This document shows, piece after piece, positions 61,586 to 64,000 of a DNA stretch of 64,000 nucleotides (within the stretch, counting starts at the first letter, position 1; every line of letters begins with the position of its first letter). The DNA is from an uncultured beta proteobacterium (lineage in GTDB: Bacteria; Pseudomonadota; Gammaproteobacteria; Burkholderiales; Burkholderiaceae), in assembly GCA_903867305.1 (NCBI GenBank), contig CAIPQU010000053.1:1-64000 (forward strand). The letters are read 5' to 3'. The notes under the pieces are model-generated. The model was given only the letters and a program-made list of their open reading frames with translations. It was not told where the DNA came from and did not search any database. The translations under genes were made by a program, and so were the position numbers.

Positions 61586-63079
61586 CTCTTGTAGTTTTCG
61601 AGTAATCGTATTACGCCCAATTCCGAGACGCTCAGCAGCCACCACCTTTCGACCACGGGTGATCTCTAGAGCTGCTTCAATTACTGCTTTTTCAAAAACA
61701 TGGTGTAGTTCTTGATAAACATTTTCACGTCCATCCTCTAACATTTTCTTCGCAATATTCTTTAGCTGACTATCCCAATTACCTGATTTTAATGAATTAT
61801 TTCCTTGCTGAGATTGCAGATCCCGGTTCAGGTTGGGAATCAATGTCGAGGACTGATTCACTATCCCACTGTGAGATAAGACAGTTTGAGCCGCTAAAGG
61901 TGGATAAGTAAGGTCTTTGGGTAAATCACGTACCTCAATCTCAGGGTTCGAAATCATCACGGTTAACCAATGACAAATACTCTGTAACTGCCTGACATTT
62001 CCAGGATAAGGTAGCTGAGATAAAACATCCAAGGTTTCTGGTTTGATAATCTTGGGCTTAACATTCAACTGGCTAGCACTTCGTGCCAAGAAATGCTGTG
62101 CCAAAATAGCAATATCTTCGGCACGATCCCGCAATGCTGGCAATCGTAAACGGATCACATTTAAACGATGAAATAAATCCTCTCTAAAGCTACCATTCGC
62201 CACCAATTGCTCTAAATTCTGATAGCTTGAGGCAATGATCCTGACATTCGACCTGAGCTGTTCAGAACCTCCCAATCGATAAAACTTACCATCCTCAAGC
62301 AGTTGCAAAAGAGAGCTTTGCAAAGATAGTGGCATATCTCCAACTTCATCCAAGAATAAAGTACCACCATCGGCCATCTCAAAAAGACCACGCTTCATCG
62401 TTGCCGCATTAATAAAGGCGCCACGCTCATAACCAAAGAGTTCTGCTTCAATGAGATCTTTCGGTGTTGACGCCAAATGTAATTCAACAAAAGGCGCACT
62501 GGCTCTTGCACCATGACGGTGCAAAGCTTTCGCCACCAACTCTTTTCCAGTACCTGATTCACCAGTAATTAAGACAGTAGCGTTGGAGTTCGACAAACGA
62601 CCGACAGCACGAAACACTTCTTGCATGGCTGGTGCCTGACCAATTAACTCAGGAGCTATATTGCTAGATCGAGAACCTGTGCTAGGCGCGAATTGTGTCT
62701 TAATGACCTCCGCACTTTTACTCTCATCAATCGCACGATGCAATATTTGCATGACATTGGCAATGTCAAACGGCTTTGTAATATATTCAAACGCACCGCC
62801 CTGAAAAGAGGCAACGGCAGAATCCATATCAGAATAGGCCGTCATAACAATGACGGGCAGTTTCGGGTGGTCTTGTTTAATTTGTTGCAGTAGATGAATA
62901 CCATTGCCTTTTGGCATGCGAATATCAGAAATGACCACTTGGGGCATTTCTTTTTCAAAAGCATCTAGTACATCATTCGGATTAGAGAAACTTTTAAAAG
63001 GAATCATTTCTCTGGTTAAAGATTTTTCTAGCACCCAACGTATGGACTGATCGTCATCCACAATCCAAACAGATTTCAT
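61571..63079 (-). CDS. ntrC: Nitrogen regulator NtrC with degenerate GAFTGA loop
   Basis: A 502-residue response regulator. The receiver has D8-D9 and phospho-Asp52 (VVISDIRMPKG) and Lys in YITKPFD. The AAA+ domain has Walker A GESGTGKELVAK, Walker B GGTLFLDEVGDMP and arginine residues in REDLFHRLNVIRLRLPALRD. The loop that touches sigma-54, normally GAFTGA, reads G220-A-F-I-N-A225. The rest of the domain, and the Fis-type helix-turn-helix at the C-terminus (AAERLGIGRNTITRKLQEL), are normal. The change would be expected to weaken or abolish sigma-54 activation. It is coupled to ntrB by overlapping ATGA. Confidence 0.92.
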   Translation of the reverse strand: MKSVWIVDDDQSIRWVLEKSLTREMIPFKSFSNPNDVLDAFEKEMPQVVISDIRMPKGNGIHLLQQIKQDHPKLPVIVMTAYSDMDSAVASFQGGAFEYITKPFDIANVMQILHRAIDESKSAEVIKTQFAPSTGSRSSNIAPELIGQAPAMQEVFRAVGRLSNSNATVLITGESGTGKELVAKALHRHGARASAPFVELHLASTPKDLIEAELFGYERGAFINAATMKRGLFEMADGGTLFLDEVGDMPLSLQSSLLQLLEDGKFYRLGGSEQLRSNVRIIASSYQNLEQLVANGSFREDLFHRLNVIRLRLPALRDRAEDIAILAQHFLARSASQLNVKPKIIKPETLDVLSQLPYPGNVRQLQSICHWLTVMISNPEIEVRDLPKDLTYPPLAAQTVLSHSGIVNQSSTLIPNLNRDLQSQQGNNSLKSGNWDSQLKNIAKKMLEDGRENVYQELHHVFEKAVIEAALEITRGRKVVAAERLGIGRNTITRKLQELGID

Positions 63080-64000
63080 AATTCTCCTAAAGGTTCAGTG
63101 ATATTCAAATTATCACTAGTTGTATATGGAATTTGAACATGAAAATCTGTCCGTTCTGGTTCACTTTGCACACTTATGAAGCCTCCATGCATCTGAATGA
63201 ACGATTGTGCAAGCGTAAGCCCCAGTCCGCTTCCAGATGCACGCCCCGAAACTAGGGGTAAAAAAATGTGATCAATAATTTCAACAGGTATTCCTGGACC
63301 GTTATCGATGACATGAATATTGAGGGCTAACTTAAAGCGTTTTTTTGCGATGGTCACATTTCGAGAAATGCTGGTCTGCAACTGAATCTTTGCATCCCCC
63401 GCCTGGCGACGATCTTCTAAAATTTGCGCCGCATTATGCACAATATTCAGAAGTGCTTGAATTAAAAGCTCTTTATCACCAATAATTTCCGGCAGACTCA
63501 CATCATAAAATCGAGTAATCGCCAGTCCAGCTGGGAATTCTGCCAAGACAACGCTTCGAACACGTTCTAAAACCTCATGAATATTAACCTCACTAATGAC
63601 TTTTTGACGCTTGTGAGGGGCCAATAAACGATCGACCAAGGTCTGTAAACGGTCGACCTCCTTAATCATGACCTTCGTATACTCCTTTAAGGCTGGATCC
63701 GGCAATTCATAATCTAATAATTGTGCTGCGCCACGAATACCTCCTAAGGGGTTCTTAATCTCGTGAGCTAAATTCCGCATGAGGTCTTTATTGGCGCGGG
63801 CTTGAAGAATTAAACGCTCTTCTCTAGCCGTTTTGGTTTGTTGTGCGATTTCAAACCACTCAAAAACCATTAAATCAGAGCCTTCGAGAGCCGCTAAGGT
63901 CACATAGGCCAAAAATTCTTTTTGATCAGGACGAAGTGGTCCTTGGTACAAGAACATATCAATCCGTTGCGTTGCTGATTCACTCGTGCATTTCGCAAGC
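63076..64000 (-). CDS. ntrB: Nitrogen sensor kinase NtrB, 5' end cut by window
   Basis: The reading frame is open to the window edge; the ATG at 63957 is internal because coding sequence continues upstream (EFLAYVTLAALEGSDLMVFE looks like the end of a PAS-like domain). The visible part has the phospho-acceptor H in RNLAHEIKNPLGGIRGAAQL and the HATPase boxes LLNIVHNAAQI, DNGPGIP and GSGLGLTLAQSFI. No membrane segment is seen, as expected of a cytosolic NtrB that senses nitrogen through GlnB. Overlaps ntrC at ATGA. Confidence 0.92.
   Translation of the reverse strand, partial: LAKCTSESATQRIDMFLYQGPLRPDQKEFLAYVTLAALEGSDLMVFEWFEIAQQTKTAREERLILQARANKDLMRNLAHEIKNPLGGIRGAAQLLDYELPDPALKEYTKVMIKEVDRLQTLVDRLLAPHKRQKVISEVNIHEVLERVRSVVLAEFPAGLAITRFYDVSLPEIIGDKELLIQALLNIVHNAAQILEDRRQAGDAKIQLQTSISRNVTIAKKRFKLALNIHVIDNGPGIPVEIIDHIFLPLVSGRASGSGLGLTLAQSFIQMHGGFISVQSEPERTDFHVQIPYTTSDNLNITEPLGEL

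Overview
The window is a chromosomal segment of an AT-rich betaproteobacterium, most like a freshwater Polynucleobacter-type member of the Burkholderiales. That placement is inference: it rests on the Burkholderiales-style aceE-aceF-lipoyl-lpdA order, the run of nudix-aat-bpt-pyrD, four Bug-family substrate-binding proteins without visible TctA/TctB partners, a phasin, and an E. coli-type LexA box. No rRNA, tRNA, CRISPR array or prophage was recognised.

Layout. (1) 1-3.8 kb: a partial outer-membrane protein gene with a structured leader, divergent from a three-gene set of Rieske oxygenase, glutamine-synthetase-like ligase and [2Fe-2S] ferredoxin. (2) 4.1-9.6 kb: a self-contained outer-membrane uptake operon of TonB-dependent receptor, ExbB, ExbD, TonB and a purple-acid-phosphatase-like lipoprotein. 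(3) 9.65-10.46 kb: a dead IS200/IS605 element, with a second isolated piece of its right end at 12.87 kb. (4) 10.5-31 kb: an accessory catabolic and transport region with an FAD monooxygenase, four Bug-type binding proteins, three cupins, SDR, crotonase and M24 proteins, a branched-chain-amino-acid-type (LIV) ABC transporter, a cyclase-family hydrolase and a BKACE (DUF849) enzyme. Several enzyme-fold proteins here lack the usual catalytic residues. (5) 31-32.6 kb: small membrane proteins, including a DUF805 gene broken by a nonsense codon. (6) 32.6-64 kb: mostly core functions, namely aconitase B, SOS-controlled umuDC, a periplasmic cyclophilin, N-degron transferases with pyrD, an IclR regulator with a ModA-like protein, a PBP7-type endopeptidase, a deacetylase, a phasin, a chagasin-like lipoprotein, purT, the pyruvate dehydrogenase operon, a FixL/FixJ-like two-component system, folD, prlC, xthA and ntrBC (ntrB cut by the window end).

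How they fit. The accessory half looks like import and breakdown of carboxylates or aromatic-derived acids, feeding aconitase and pyruvate dehydrogenase. The two-component system next to pyruvate dehydrogenase and NtrBC supply carbon and nitrogen control. The strongest points for follow-up are the NtrC whose sigma-54 contact loop reads GAFINA instead of GAFTGA, the Rieske/ligase/ferredoxin operon, the private TonB-phosphatase operon, and the run of catalytically unusual enzyme folds at 12.9-18.6 kb.
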